A stretch of DNA of 64,000 nucleotides from NCBI GenBank assembly GCA_050485365.1, contig JBJHBH010000009.1, positions 1-64,000 on the forward strand. Reading direction: 5' to 3'. The translations under genes and the position numbers were made by a program. Origin of the DNA: JARFUG01 sp050485365 (lineage in GTDB: Bacteria; Desulfobacterota; Desulfuromonadia; Desulfuromonadales; JACZKF01). Shown piece by piece: positions 50,214 through 61,327 of this stretch (the first letter of the stretch is position 1; every line of letters begins with the position of its first letter). The notes beneath the pieces are model-generated. The model saw nothing but the letters and a program-made list of their open reading frames with translations. It was not told the origin of the DNA and ran no database searches.

Positions 50214-51269
50214 TCATAGCACAGGACGAGGCGGCGGTGAAGCCTTCCGGTCTTTTTTCTCCAAAAGAGCGTCCACCGCCTCGGGGATCTGCTCCAGCGG
50301 CAGGATGCGGTGGGCGGCGCCGAGGGCGACGGCGGCCGCCGGCATGCCGTAGATGGTGCTCGTCGCCTCGTCCTGCACCATGGTGAAGGCCCCCGCCTCC
50401 TTGAGGCGAAGGAGCCCCGCCGCGCCGTCGCGCCCCATGCCGGTCAAGAGCAGGGCGACGACGCTCGGAGCGACCGGTGCCAAGGAGGCGAACAGGACGT
50501 CGATGGACGGGCGGCAGCTGTTCACCGCGGGGGCGTCGGTCAGCCGGACGCGTCCGTCGCGCACCTCCAGGTGAGCCCCCTCCGGGGCGATGAGGGCGAC
50601 CCCTTCCTCGAGGGGATCGCCCTCGCGGGCGACGCGGACGCGAAAAGGGCACTCCTCCCCCAGCCAGCGGGCGAAGCCGGCGGCAAAGCCGGGGGCGATA
50701 TGCTGCACGATCACGATCCTGGGACGGCTTTGCGGCGGGATGTTTCTTAGCAGGTACTGGATCGCCTTGGGACCGCCGGTGGAGGCGCCGACGGCGAGAA
50801 CCCGTCTGGCGCCGTCGGCGGGGGGGGGCTCTTTCCGGGCCGCGCGGCGCCCCCCGCGAAAGTGGTGCAGGACCCGGATCCCCGCGAGAAACTTCACCTT
50901 CTCGATGAGCTGCGTCGAGAAGCGCTCCTCGCAGACCGTCTCCGCCTTCACCATCACGTCGAGGGCGCCCAGCGAGATCGCCTTGAAGGCGCAACGGCTG
51001 TCCTCCGGATCGACGTGCCCCGACAAGACGAGGATGGGGGTCGGCCGCCGCGCCATGATCTCCTCGATCGCCTGGAGCCCGTCCAGCACCGGCATCATGA
51101 TGTCGAGGACGAGCAGGTCGGGACACAGCCGCAGCGTCAGATCGACGGCCTCCCTCCCGTTGGCGGCCTCGGCCACGACCTCGATGCCGGCGTCGCGCTC
51201 GAGGATCTCGCGCACCATCATTCGAACGACTCTGGAATCGTCGGCGATCAGCACCCGAATCGCTTCCAT
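50214..51269 (-). CDS. cheB: Chemotaxis methylesterase CheB
   Basis: This 351-residue response regulator has a receiver domain (phospho-accepting aspartate in LLVLDIMMP) and a methylesterase domain. Its catalytic serine is in VGASTGGPKA, the histidine in VQHIAPGFA and the aspartate in TGMGRDGA. It removes methyl groups from, and deamidates, chemoreceptors. AAGGGAG lies 4-5 bases before the ATG. It is the last gene of a cheR-W-mcp-A-B operon. Confidence 0.94.
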   Translation of the reverse strand: MEAIRVLIADDSRVVRMMVREILERDAGIEVVAEAANGREAVDLTLRLCPDLLVLDIMMPVLDGLQAIEEIMARRPTPILVLSGHVDPEDSRCAFKAISLGALDVMVKAETVCEERFSTQLIEKVKFLAGIRVLHHFRGGRRAARKEPPPADGARRVLAVGASTGGPKAIQYLLRNIPPQSRPRIVIVQHIAPGFAAGFARWLGEECPFRVRVAREGDPLEEGVALIAPEGAHLEVRDGRVRLTDAPAVNSCRPSIDVLFASLAPVAPSVVALLLTGMGRDGAAGLLRLKEAGAFTMVQDEATSTIYGMPAAAVALGAAHRILPLEQIPEAVDALLEKKDRKASPPPRPVL

Positions 51270-51282
51270 TGCACTCCCTTAT

Positions 51283-53388
51283 TCAGCCGATAAGCGTTTC
51301 CACCGTCGCCAGAAGCTTGCCCTGATCGAAGCTCCCCTTGACGATGTAGGCCTGCGCGCCGACCTCGATCCCCTTGCGCCGGTCGTCGTCCGAGGCACGC
51401 GAAGAGACGATGGCGACCGGAATCTCGGCCGTCTCCTTGCGTCGACGCAGCTGCCGCGTCAGCTCGAACCCGTCCATCTCGGGCATCTCGATGTCGGTCA
51501 CCACCAGATCGAAGCGCCCCCCCTGCGCCTTCGAAAGCGCCTCCGCGCCGTTGATCGCCACCTGCACCTCGTAGCCGTGCGCCTCCAGAATGTTCTTCTC
51601 CAGGGTGCGGGTGATGATCGAGTCGTCGACCACCAGCACCCGCCCCCGGGCGCTGCGCTCTCGCTTTTCGGCCAGCGCGCGGCGCAGCCCGCTCCCCCGG
51701 CTCTCGAAGCGGGCGTCGAACAGATCGGCCACGGAGAGGATCAAAGCGGGCGTGCCCCCGCTCAGGGGGGTCGCCCCGGCGAAAAATCGCATTCGCTTCA
51801 GCTGCGATCCGGTCCCCTTGACGAGGAGCTCGCGGGCGCCCAGAGAGGCGGTGACGGTGCAGGCGAGGCTCTGCCCACGGAAGTGGAGCAACAGGGCGGT
51901 GAGCTTCTCCGGCAGCGACGCGTGCCGTCGCGGCGCGATGTTCAGGATGTCGCGCAGCGCCACCAGGGGGACGAGCTTTGCGCCGTGCCGGATGACCTCG
52001 CGTCCGCCTTCGGTGAGAAGATCGGCCTCGCTGAGGCGCACCACCTCGGCGACGTAGTGCAGGGGAATGGCGAAGATCTCCCCCTCGCAGTCGATGAGAA
52101 GCCCCGGCACCACGGCCAGGGTGAGGGGGAGATGCAGGACGATCTCGGTCCCCTGGCCCGCGGACGAGTGCACGATCAGATTCCCTTTGATCCGCTCCAG
52201 GCTGTTCTTGACCACATCCATCCCGACGCCGCGCCCCGAGACGTCGGTGACGATCTCGCGGGTGGTGAAGCCGGGGCGCAAAATCAGGTAGAGGGACTCC
52301 TCGTCGCCGAGGGTGCGGGCCTCCTCCTCGGTGATCACCCCCTGGCGCAGCGCCCGGCGGCGCACCTCGGCGGGGTCGATCCCCCGGCCGTCGTCCTTCA
52401 TCGAAACAAGGACCATCCCCCCTTCGTAGCGCGCCTCGATGGCGACGCGTCCCGAGGGGGGCTTGCCGAGGGCGGCGCGCTCGGACGGAGGCTCGATGCC
52501 GTGATCGACGGCGTTTCGCAGCATGTGGATGAGCATCGGCCGAAGGACTTCGAGCACGCTGCGGTCGAGCTCGACCTCCTCTCCGTCGATGTGCAGCTCC
52601 ACCTCCTTGCCCTGCTCACGGCACAGGTCGCGGGTCAGCAGCGGCAGGTCGCCGGTGATCGACTCCAGGGGGAGCATCCGAAGCTCCATCGCCCCGGCAT
52701 GAACCGCCTGCGTCTGGCGGTGCTGGTGATCGAGATCGTCATCGATCTGGGCGGCGAGGCGCTGCAGCTCCTCGCCAAGGAGCTTCGCCTCGCGGTGCGC
52801 ATCCAGGCCGCGCAGGGTGCTCACGAAGGCGTCGAATCGCGCGGTGAGACGCCCCAGATCGTTTCGGTGCAGGCGCATCGCGTCGCCGGCGCTCAGCAGC
52901 TCGCCGAGGCTGTTGACGAGGGCGTCGAGGCGATCGACCCGGGCGCGCACCGTCTCGCGCCCCTCTTCGCCCCCTCCACCGGACTGCGCAGCCGCCCCCC
53001 GCGGCGGCTCGTGGGGGCGGTACGCGTCGATCTCGTGGAAGATCCCTTCGAGATTGCGCACGATCTCGCCCGAGGCGTCCGCCTCGGCGATACGCGCCTC
53101 CAGATCCCTGGCCGACTGCAGCAGCAGGTCGATCGTTTCGGGGGAGACCTTCTCCTCCCCTTCGCTCAGGGCCGTCAGCAGATCTTCGAGGGCGTGGGCC
53201 TCGAGGCCGACCGACTGCAGGCCGAGAACGGATGCCGAGCCCTTGAGGGTGTGCGCGCGCCGCAGCAGATCGCGGACCGTCTCGAGGTCGTACCCCCCCT
53301 TCTCCAGCGCCAGCGCCCCGCGGCGGATGCGGCTCAGGTGCTCCGAGGCGTCGCGCACGAAGGTCTCGGCGAACTCCTTGGGCTGCAC
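51283..53388 (-). CDS. cheA: Hybrid chemotaxis kinase CheA with receiver domain
   Basis: This 701-residue histidine kinase has an Hpt domain (phospho-histidine in RRAHTLKG, about residue 46), a dimerisation helix, an HATPase domain (HMLRNAVDHGIEPP and ATP-lid glycines DDGRGIDP and GRGVGMDVV), a CheW-like domain, and a C-terminal receiver (VLVVDDSI and LVVTDIEMPEMDG). No separate CheY lies in the operon, so the attached receiver and the CheB and CheR receivers are the visible phosphate sinks. The start is a GTG at 53388 that touches the mcp stop. Confidence 0.93.
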   Translation of the reverse strand: MQPKEFAETFVRDASEHLSRIRRGALALEKGGYDLETVRDLLRRAHTLKGSASVLGLQSVGLEAHALEDLLTALSEGEEKVSPETIDLLLQSARDLEARIAEADASGEIVRNLEGIFHEIDAYRPHEPPRGAAAQSGGGGEEGRETVRARVDRLDALVNSLGELLSAGDAMRLHRNDLGRLTARFDAFVSTLRGLDAHREAKLLGEELQRLAAQIDDDLDHQHRQTQAVHAGAMELRMLPLESITGDLPLLTRDLCREQGKEVELHIDGEEVELDRSVLEVLRPMLIHMLRNAVDHGIEPPSERAALGKPPSGRVAIEARYEGGMVLVSMKDDGRGIDPAEVRRRALRQGVITEEEARTLGDEESLYLILRPGFTTREIVTDVSGRGVGMDVVKNSLERIKGNLIVHSSAGQGTEIVLHLPLTLAVVPGLLIDCEGEIFAIPLHYVAEVVRLSEADLLTEGGREVIRHGAKLVPLVALRDILNIAPRRHASLPEKLTALLLHFRGQSLACTVTASLGARELLVKGTGSQLKRMRFFAGATPLSGGTPALILSVADLFDARFESRGSGLRRALAEKRERSARGRVLVVDDSIITRTLEKNILEAHGYEVQVAINGAEALSKAQGGRFDLVVTDIEMPEMDGFELTRQLRRRKETAEIPVAIVSSRASDDDRRKGIEVGAQAYIVKGSFDQGKLLATVETLIG

Positions 53389-55163
53389 TACTCCCCTTCC
53401 TCCACCAGGGCGCGCAGCCGCTCGGCCATCTCGTTGAGCTCGGCGATGGCCTGAGCCGTCTCCCCGGCCGAAGAGGCGACCTGGGTGGCGACGTCGCGGA
53501 TCTCGGCGATCGTTTCGGCCATCTGCTCGCTCGCCGAGGTCTGCTGCTGGGTGGAGACCTTGATCTCGCGCGCCGAGCGGCTCGTCTCGCCGGTCAGCTC
53601 GATGATGCGCTGCAGCCCCTCTGAGATGCGCGCAACGAGGCGGCTCGCCTGATCGACCCCCTTGGTCCCCTCTTCGGTGACCATGATCGTCGAGTGGGTC
53701 GCCTTCTGGATCTCGTCGATGAGCTCGCGGATCTGACGGGTGGCGTGCACGGTGCGCTCGGCCAGGCGCTGCACCTCCCTGGCGACGACGGAGAAACGCC
53801 TCCCGGCTTCGCCGGCCCCGGCCGCCTCGATGGCGGCGTTGAGGGCGAGGAGGTTGGTCTGGTCGGAGATCTCCTCGATGATCTCGATGATCCCGCCGAT
53901 CTCGCGGGAATTCTCCCCGAGCTCCAGCATCGCCGCGGAGATGGAGCCGACCTTCTCCTTGAGCTCGCCCATCCCCTCCACCGCCTCGTCGACGGCGGTC
54001 ATCCCCTCCAGGCTCGCCCTGCTCGCCTTCTCCGCCAGCACGCCGACGCTTCCGGCGTTTTCGGCGACCTGCCGCGCGGTGACGGCAATCTCCTCCGAGG
54101 TCGTCGTCGCCTCCTGCACGGCCGAGGCCTGCTGGTTGGCGCCGGAGGACTGCTGGACCGAGATGGCCATGATCTCGTTGGTGCTGGTGGAGAGCTGGTG
54201 CATCTCGTCCTTGATGCTGCGGATGAGATGGTTGCTCTTGTCGATCTCTCCCCGCAGCGAATGCACGATCACCTGCGTCATGGTGTTGAAGGCCTGCCCC
54301 AACCGCCCGATCTCGTCGTCGCTACGCACATCGATGGTCTGGTCGAGCTCGCCGCCGGCGATGCGGTTGGCGGTCTCGGTCACCCTCTGCAGGGGGCGGA
54401 TGACCCGTAGCACGACGAGATAGATCGTGAGCGACGCCGCCGCAAGCATCCCGAGCATCGACAGCACGATGCTGTTTCGAAGCTCCGTCAGCGACTTCTG
54501 CACCTCCTCCAGCGAGATCCCCATGCGGAAGCTCCCCCAGTGCTCGCCGTTCACATAGATCGGCGCGGCCAGATCCCACAGGATCTCCCCCGTGTCGCGC
54601 TGGTAGATCTGCCGCAGGATGCGCTCGCCGCTGCTGCCGTCGAAGCGCGCGGCCGCCAGCCCCACCGGGTCGTTGAAGATGCGCTTGGTGCGGTTGGCGA
54701 CGATGTCGCGGGCCGGGTCGCCCGTCAGCGGCTGGGAGTAGCGCGAGTTGTGGGTCGGAACATACCCCTTGCGGTCGGTCACCACGGCGAACTGCACCAT
54801 GCCGTCCTGCTCCAGGTAGGTGTCGAGGAGCGACTGGATCTTCTCGTCGAAAAATCCGTCGTAGGCCGTGTGGTATTTGGGGATCGACGCCCCCGCCAGC
54901 GGCCCTTCGGTGATGCGGCGATAGTCGGTATCGAAGATCTCCTGCAGGGTGAAGATCCCCCCGTCGAGGGCCACCTCCAGGATCGTCTCGACGCCGCGGG
55001 CCCCGGCCAGCGCCAGATCGTTCGCCTTGAGGTGGACCGTCTCGCGCAGCACCTCGCTGCGCTGATGGATGAAGTAGACCGAGAAGATCGCCATCAACAC
55101 GGCGAGCACGGCGATCAGGGGGAGGGCGATCTTGAGCGTGATGCTCTCTTTATACCAGCGCAT
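53388..55163 (-). CDS. Methyl-accepting chemotaxis protein
   Basis: This 591-residue chemoreceptor has an N-terminal membrane helix (about residues 9-32), a periplasmic sensor region (about 33-235) with a sCache/DUF3365-like look, a second membrane helix (about 236-258), a HAMP domain and a signalling coiled coil with the tip IEEISDQTNLLALNAAIEAA. The start at 55163 has GAGGA 5-6 bases upstream. It is the only receptor in the operon, which suggests a dedicated pathway. The ligand is unknown. Confidence 0.93.
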   Translation of the reverse strand: MRWYKESITLKIALPLIAVLAVLMAIFSVYFIHQRSEVLRETVHLKANDLALAGARGVETILEVALDGGIFTLQEIFDTDYRRITEGPLAGASIPKYHTAYDGFFDEKIQSLLDTYLEQDGMVQFAVVTDRKGYVPTHNSRYSQPLTGDPARDIVANRTKRIFNDPVGLAAARFDGSSGERILRQIYQRDTGEILWDLAAPIYVNGEHWGSFRMGISLEEVQKSLTELRNSIVLSMLGMLAAASLTIYLVVLRVIRPLQRVTETANRIAGGELDQTIDVRSDDEIGRLGQAFNTMTQVIVHSLRGEIDKSNHLIRSIKDEMHQLSTSTNEIMAISVQQSSGANQQASAVQEATTTSEEIAVTARQVAENAGSVGVLAEKASRASLEGMTAVDEAVEGMGELKEKVGSISAAMLELGENSREIGGIIEIIEEISDQTNLLALNAAIEAAGAGEAGRRFSVVAREVQRLAERTVHATRQIRELIDEIQKATHSTIMVTEEGTKGVDQASRLVARISEGLQRIIELTGETSRSAREIKVSTQQQTSASEQMAETIAEIRDVATQVASSAGETAQAIAELNEMAERLRALVEEGE

Positions 55164-55209
55164 GGTCATCCTCAATGGGCGATCGGGTTTCGATCCCGCC
55201 GGCGGCGGG

Positions 55210-55767
55210 TCAGTCGTTGTCCATGTCGATGAGAAACTCGGGCTGCTGCAGGATATGGTCGAGGCGCAGCAGCACCGCGACCTCTTCGTCCGTCTCGAAC
55301 TGCCCCTGCGCCGCCTCGCGGGGGAAGCCCGCGAGCCCTTCGGTCAGCGGAGCGATCTCCTGGACGGCGATGGTGCGCAGCCCTTCGACTTTCTCGACCA
55401 GAAGGGCCGTCGTCACCGCGCCGGCGTGCGCGACGATGAGCCGCTCCTCGGCGGTGCGCTCGACCACGGGGAGCCCCAGAAAAGGGCGCAGATCGCTCAC
55501 CGCGACGATCTCTCCGCGCAGGTTGATGATCCCGCGGATCGTCTGCGGAAGGGCCGGGACCGGGACGATGCGCGGCAGGCGCAAAACCTCCCGTGCGTGA
55601 CGGGCGGGGACGGCGTAGCGCTCCCCCCCGAGCCGAAAGACGAGGACGCTCTCGGTGCGTTCGGGGAGCTCCTCGGCGGCCTCTTCGATGCCGCGCCGGT
55701 ATTCCTCCTGAAGGGTGCGCAGCGTCTGCTGCATGTCGGCCGAGCTGCGCCTGTCGCGGACACTCAC
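55210..55767 (-). CDS. cheW: Chemotaxis coupling protein CheW
   Basis: This 185-residue adaptor has a CheW domain (about residues 38-180: VLVFRLGGERYAVPARHAREVLR, IRGIINLRGEIVAVSDLRPFLGLP). A helical N-terminal extension of about 35 residues is longer than in minimal CheW. It links receptor and CheA. It overlaps the cheR stop by 4 bases. Confidence 0.93.
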   Translation of the reverse strand: MSVRDRRSSADMQQTLRTLQEEYRRGIEEAAEELPERTESVLVFRLGGERYAVPARHAREVLRLPRIVPVPALPQTIRGIINLRGEIVAVSDLRPFLGLPVVERTAEERLIVAHAGAVTTALLVEKVEGLRTIAVQEIAPLTEGLAGFPREAAQGQFETDEEVAVLLRLDHILQQPEFLIDMDND

Positions 55768-57638
55768 TTCTTCATCTCCTGCGTCTCAAGCCCTTCTCGG
55801 CAGATCTCGATGAAGAGCTCGCGCGAAAGCCCCCCCGAGTGGGGGACGAGGGTTTGCGAAGGCGCCTTTTCGAGCAGCCGCAGGGCGTTGTTCAGCTCAC
55901 GCCGGGCGTCCTCGGCCTTTGCGAGGCGCCGATAGAGGCGGCTCAGGGCGTAGCGCGCCATAATGAAATCGCTTCGCAGCAGCAGGGCGCGCTGCAGGTC
56001 GCGCACCGCCTCGTCGGCGTGCCCCGTCGCCTCGTAGACGATCCCCTGCAGGAAATAGGCGTCGACCAGAAGATCGTCGATCTCGAGGGCGCGCCGGCAG
56101 CAGCGCAGGGCCTGCGGATAGTCCCCCCGGTTGGCCAGGACGAACCCCCGCCCCGTCAGGGCGCCGGCGTGCCGGGGGTCGATATCGAGGATCCGCTCGT
56201 AGAGCTCGGCGGCGCGCGAAAACTCTTCGGCCTCGAAGGCCGCCTTCGCCTGCGCATAGAGCGCCTCGATCCGCGGCTCGGCCGGAGCGGGGAGGGCGGT
56301 GCGGCGCGGCGGCGCCGGCAGCAGCGCCCCTTCGACCCGAGGCGCGGCCGGGGGGAGCCTTGGAGCGGGCGGCGCCTGCGGAAGGGGCGGGGCGTCGCTT
56401 CGCCCCTCGCCCTCCTCCTGCGCCCGCTTCAGCCGGTAGCAGAACCCCTCGCCCTTGGACTCGCGCACGAAACTCTCGGAAACCTGCGCGAGGGTCTCGG
56501 CGTGCCCCAGAAAGAGAAAGCCGCCGGGGGCGAGGGCGCGCGAGAACTTCTCGACGATGCGCCGCACCGTCTCGGCCCGAAAGTAGATCATGACGTTGCG
56601 GCAAAAGAGCAGGTCGATCCCCTCGGTCCCCGTCTCCTGCGACGGGTAGTCCCCCGTCTGCAGATTGAGGTGCGCAAAGCGCACCATGGCGCGGATCGTG
56701 TCGTCGACCCGGTATGCCCCCCCCACGGGATGAAAATAGCGGTCCTTGTACAGCGGGTCGGTGACCCGAAGCGACCGCGGCCGATAGATCCCCCGGCGCG
56801 CCGCCTCCAGCGATGCGGCGTTGATGTCGGTCCCCAGGATCTCGATCTCCCACCCCTGCAGCTGCGGGAAGTGCTCGGCGAGCAGCATCGCCAGGGAGTA
56901 GGGCTCCTCCCCCGTGGAGCACCCCGCCGACCAGATGCGCAGCGAGCGGCTCGCCCCCTTCTCCTTCACGAGGCGCGGCACGATCGATCGGCGCAGCGCC
57001 TCGAAGTGGGGCAGATACCGGAAGAAGTAGGTCTCGCCCACCGTCAGCAGCCCCAGCAGCTTGATCAGCTCGCGGCGACTCTCGGCGTAGGTGCGCAAGT
57101 ACACATGATAATCGCTGTAGTTGTCGAGATTCAAGGCCCTCATGCGCCGGGCGAGACCGCGCTCGAGGATCTTGACGTTCCCGCGGTCGAAATGCAGGCC
57201 GCTGTGGCGCTGAAGATAGTCCCGGAAGAGGGCGAGCTCCTCGGGCGAGAGGGCCGACGGTCCGCCGCGCTCCCCGCGGGCGCGCGCCCTGGCGTGCGCC
57301 ACCCCCTCCAGCAGGCGCGCCGCGTCGAGGGGCTTGGGAAGGAAGTCCAGAACGTCGACGAGCTCGAATTCGAGGGCCGACTCGGCGGAGATGACGATGA
57401 CGGGGATGTCGCGGGTGGCGCCGTGGAGCTTGAGGCGGTGGAGCGTCTCCAGGCCGCTGCCGGGGACCGAGACGTCGAGGACGAGCAGGTCGGGTCGGAC
57501 GCGGCGAACGGCCAGATGCGGCTTTTCTTCGCCGCTCAGGCACTCCACCCTGTACCCCTGCTCGGCAAGAAGCGCCCCGAGTTGGCGGCACAGGGCGCGG
57601 TCGTCGTCGACGATCAGGACGGAAAAATCGCTCTTCAT
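55764..57638 (-). CDS. cheR: Receiver-CheR methyltransferase-TPR fusion
   Basis: This 624-residue protein joins three modules. A receiver domain (about 1-120: VLIVDDD, phospho-aspartate in LLVLDVSVP, lysine in FLPKPLD) is followed by a CheR methyltransferase (about 130-410: LLTVGETYFFR, SAGCSTGEEPYSLAM, LLFCRNVMIYF). A proline-rich linker leads to a TPR domain (about 465-590). It would methylate the receptor with SAM; the receiver and TPRs suggest regulated, complex-bound activity. GGGGGG lies just before the ATG. It is first in the operon. Confidence 0.92.
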   Translation of the reverse strand: MKSDFSVLIVDDDRALCRQLGALLAEQGYRVECLSGEEKPHLAVRRVRPDLLVLDVSVPGSGLETLHRLKLHGATRDIPVIVISAESALEFELVDVLDFLPKPLDAARLLEGVAHARARARGERGGPSALSPEELALFRDYLQRHSGLHFDRGNVKILERGLARRMRALNLDNYSDYHVYLRTYAESRRELIKLLGLLTVGETYFFRYLPHFEALRRSIVPRLVKEKGASRSLRIWSAGCSTGEEPYSLAMLLAEHFPQLQGWEIEILGTDINAASLEAARRGIYRPRSLRVTDPLYKDRYFHPVGGAYRVDDTIRAMVRFAHLNLQTGDYPSQETGTEGIDLLFCRNVMIYFRAETVRRIVEKFSRALAPGGFLFLGHAETLAQVSESFVRESKGEGFCYRLKRAQEEGEGRSDAPPLPQAPPAPRLPPAAPRVEGALLPAPPRRTALPAPAEPRIEALYAQAKAAFEAEEFSRAAELYERILDIDPRHAGALTGRGFVLANRGDYPQALRCCRRALEIDDLLVDAYFLQGIVYEATGHADEAVRDLQRALLLRSDFIMARYALSRLYRRLAKAEDARRELNNALRLLEKAPSQTLVPHSGGLSRELFIEICREGLETQEMKK

Positions 57639-57687
57639 CCCCCCTGAGCCCTCCGACGACGCCGGAGGTCAACGCCCGCCAAAGGGG

Positions 57688-59370
<1,683 letters not shown>

Positions 59371-59441
59371 CGGTGTCGTCTCTTTCGCTTGCGCTTTCGC
59401 TTCGATTGAATGTCGTATGTCGGGGAAGACGGGGAGCCCGC

Positions 59442-59927
59442 TCACCCGGTCGTGATTGTCTCCAGAAGGACGACGGCGTGGGCGGAGATCCCCTCGCCGC
59501 GCCCCTCGAACCCGAGGGTCTCGGTGGTAGTCGCCTTCACATTCACATTTTCGAGGCGTGTTTCGCACGCCTCGGCGATGTGGGCCGCCATCTCGGCGAT
59601 GTAAGGGGCGAGCTTGGGGCGCTGCGCGACGATGGTGGCGTCGAGGTTGCCGATCCGATACCCCTTGCGGTGTGCCAGTGCGATGACGTGGCGCAGCAGC
59701 CTGAGGCTCGAGATCCCCTTGTAGGCCGGATCGCTGTCGGGAAAGTGGCGCCCGATATCCCCTTCGGCCAGCGCCCCGAGGACGGCGTCGCAGATGGCGT
59801 GCAGGAGCACATCGGCGTCGGAGTGCCCGAGCAGACCGACGGCATGGGGGATACGGACCCCTCCGAGGATGAGATCGCGCCCTTCGACGAGGCGGTGGAC
59901 GTCGTAGCCGTGACCGATGCGCATCAT
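59442..59927 (-). CDS. ispF: 2-C-methyl-D-erythritol 2,4-cyclodiphosphate synthase
   Basis: This 161-residue enzyme makes the cyclodiphosphate in the MEP isoprenoid pathway. Zinc ligands and active-site motifs are visible: GHGYDVHRL, LGHSDADVLLHAICDA, and HFPDSDPAYKG, with a C-terminal EGISAHAVVLL. The ATG at 59927 overlaps the ispD stop by 4 bases, so the two are coupled. Confidence 0.96.
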   Translation of the reverse strand: MMRIGHGYDVHRLVEGRDLILGGVRIPHAVGLLGHSDADVLLHAICDAVLGALAEGDIGRHFPDSDPAYKGISSLRLLRHVIALAHRKGYRIGNLDATIVAQRPKLAPYIAEMAAHIAEACETRLENVNVKATTTETLGFEGRGEGISAHAVVLLETITTG

Positions 59928-60616
59928 GACCTCTGCTGTGCGCTTAAAAGCGCGTTGGCGATGACGAGATCTTCCGGGGTAGTGATCTTGATGTTGCGGT
60001 AGCTCCCCGGGATCACCGTTACCGGGTGGCCGAGGCGCTCCACCAGGGCCGCGTCGTCCGTGGCGCGAACCCCCTCTTCGAAGGCCCGCTCATGGGCGGC
60101 CCGCACGACGGCGAAGGGGAAGGCCTGCGGGGTCTGGGCCTGCCAGAGCGATCCGCGCTCGGGGGTGGCGACGATGCGCCCGTCGCGCACCTCCTTGATG
60201 GTGTCCTTGGCGGGGACCGCGGCGATGCACCCTCCCCCGTGCGCCGCGCGGACCAGAGGCTCCACAAGAGCCGCCTCCAGAAAAGGGCGCACGCCGTCGT
60301 GGATCAACACGATGTCCTTCGCCTCGGCCGTCAGGGCCCTCAGGCCGTTGCGGACCGAATCCTGGCGCTCCGCCCCCCCCTCGACGACGGCGCGCACCTT
60401 GGCGAAACCGTAGCGCTCCACCACTTCGGCGCGGCAGAAATCGATCTCGTCGCGGGGGGAGATCACGAAGATGTCGTCGATGAGGGGATGATCCTGAAAA
60501 ATCGAGAGGGTGTGGGCCAGGATCGGGCGCTGCGCGAGGCTCAGGTACTGTTTGTTGACGCCGGCCCCCATCCTGCTGCCGGTCCCTGCGGCGGGGATCA
60601 ATGCGATGACGGCCAT
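59924..60616 (-). CDS. ispD: 2-C-methyl-D-erythritol 4-phosphate cytidylyltransferase
   Basis: This 230-residue nucleotidyltransferase of the MEP pathway has the N-terminal CTP loop LIPAAGTGSRMGAGVNKQY and the family segments VLIHDGVRPF and IAAVPAKDTIKEV, and it ends in PEDLVIANALL. The ATG at 60616 is chosen to match the family start; the longer frame is a shadow over the carD intergenic region. It follows carD by 104 bases. Confidence 0.95.
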   Translation of the reverse strand: MAVIALIPAAGTGSRMGAGVNKQYLSLAQRPILAHTLSIFQDHPLIDDIFVISPRDEIDFCRAEVVERYGFAKVRAVVEGGAERQDSVRNGLRALTAEAKDIVLIHDGVRPFLEAALVEPLVRAAHGGGCIAAVPAKDTIKEVRDGRIVATPERGSLWQAQTPQAFPFAVVRAAHERAFEEGVRATDDAALVERLGHPVTVIPGSYRNIKITTPEDLVIANALLSAQQRS

Positions 60617-60720
60617 CTGCCTGCGGACTCTTTCGTGAAAAAGGGCCGCAGAACGGCCCGGCACATTACAGTGGATTGTGTGGCGGCCGACGATGCGCCG
60701 GCGGGGCCGAACGGAAAGGC

Positions 60721-61203
60721 TCAGTGCAGAAAGATCTTTTCGACCCGCTCGGCGATCTGCTCCTCGTCCATCCCCTCGGCCGCGGCGATCTCCTTCACCA
60801 GAAGCTTTCGGGCGAGGTCGAGCACCTTCTTCTCGCCGTAGGAGAGCTCCTTGTCCTCGCGGATCTGGTAGAGCTCGCGCAGAACGGCCGCGACCTCGCA
60901 CAGATCGCCGGTCTTGATCTTCTCGTTGTACTCGCGCTGACGGCGGCTCCACGAGGCGACCGCACCGCCGTTCTGCTTCTCTTCGAGAATGTTGTAGATG
61001 GAGGGGATGTTCGCCTTGTCGATCAGGCTGCGCATGCCGACCAGATCGGCATTGCCGACGGGAACCATGATGGTCATGTCGCTGTCGACGATGCGAAGAA
61101 TATAGAATTCCTGCCTGCCACCCCCCATTTCCCTGGCTTCAATCGCCTCAACCACTCCCACCCCCTGGGTGGGATAGACCGCAAGATCGCCGATTTTGAA
61201 CAT
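60721..61203 (-). CDS. carD: CarD family transcriptional regulator
   Basis: This 160-residue protein has the RNA-polymerase-interacting CarD/CdnL/TRCF domain (about residues 1-65, FKIGDLAVYPTQGVGVVEAIE) and a helical DNA-binding C-terminal part (about 70-158). It binds the polymerase beta subunit and stabilises open complexes, typically at rRNA and growth genes. AAGGAG lies about 6 bases before the ATG. Its place before ispD-ispF suggests one transcript. Confidence 0.93.
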   Translation of the reverse strand: MFKIGDLAVYPTQGVGVVEAIEAREMGGGRQEFYILRIVDSDMTIMVPVGNADLVGMRSLIDKANIPSIYNILEEKQNGGAVASWSRRQREYNEKIKTGDLCEVAAVLRELYQIREDKELSYGEKKVLDLARKLLVKEIAAAEGMDEEQIAERVEKIFLH

Positions 61204-61229
61204 GGTTTTCTCCTTTGCCTAACCTGATA

Positions 61230-61258
61230 AAACTACCACAAAAAAACCGGCAAGTCAA
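61230..61258 (-). promoter_or_regulatory. Candidate promoter of carD
   Basis: On the - strand TTGACT (61258-61253) and TAGTTT (61235-61230) are separated by 17 bases, 27 bases before the carD start. Confidence 0.45.
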
Positions 61259-61327
61259 GCCAAGAGTCCAGTTTTCAGGGACTTAGGCACAGGCGGCGTC
61301 CGCGAAAGGGGCGTCGCGGCGGGGGAT

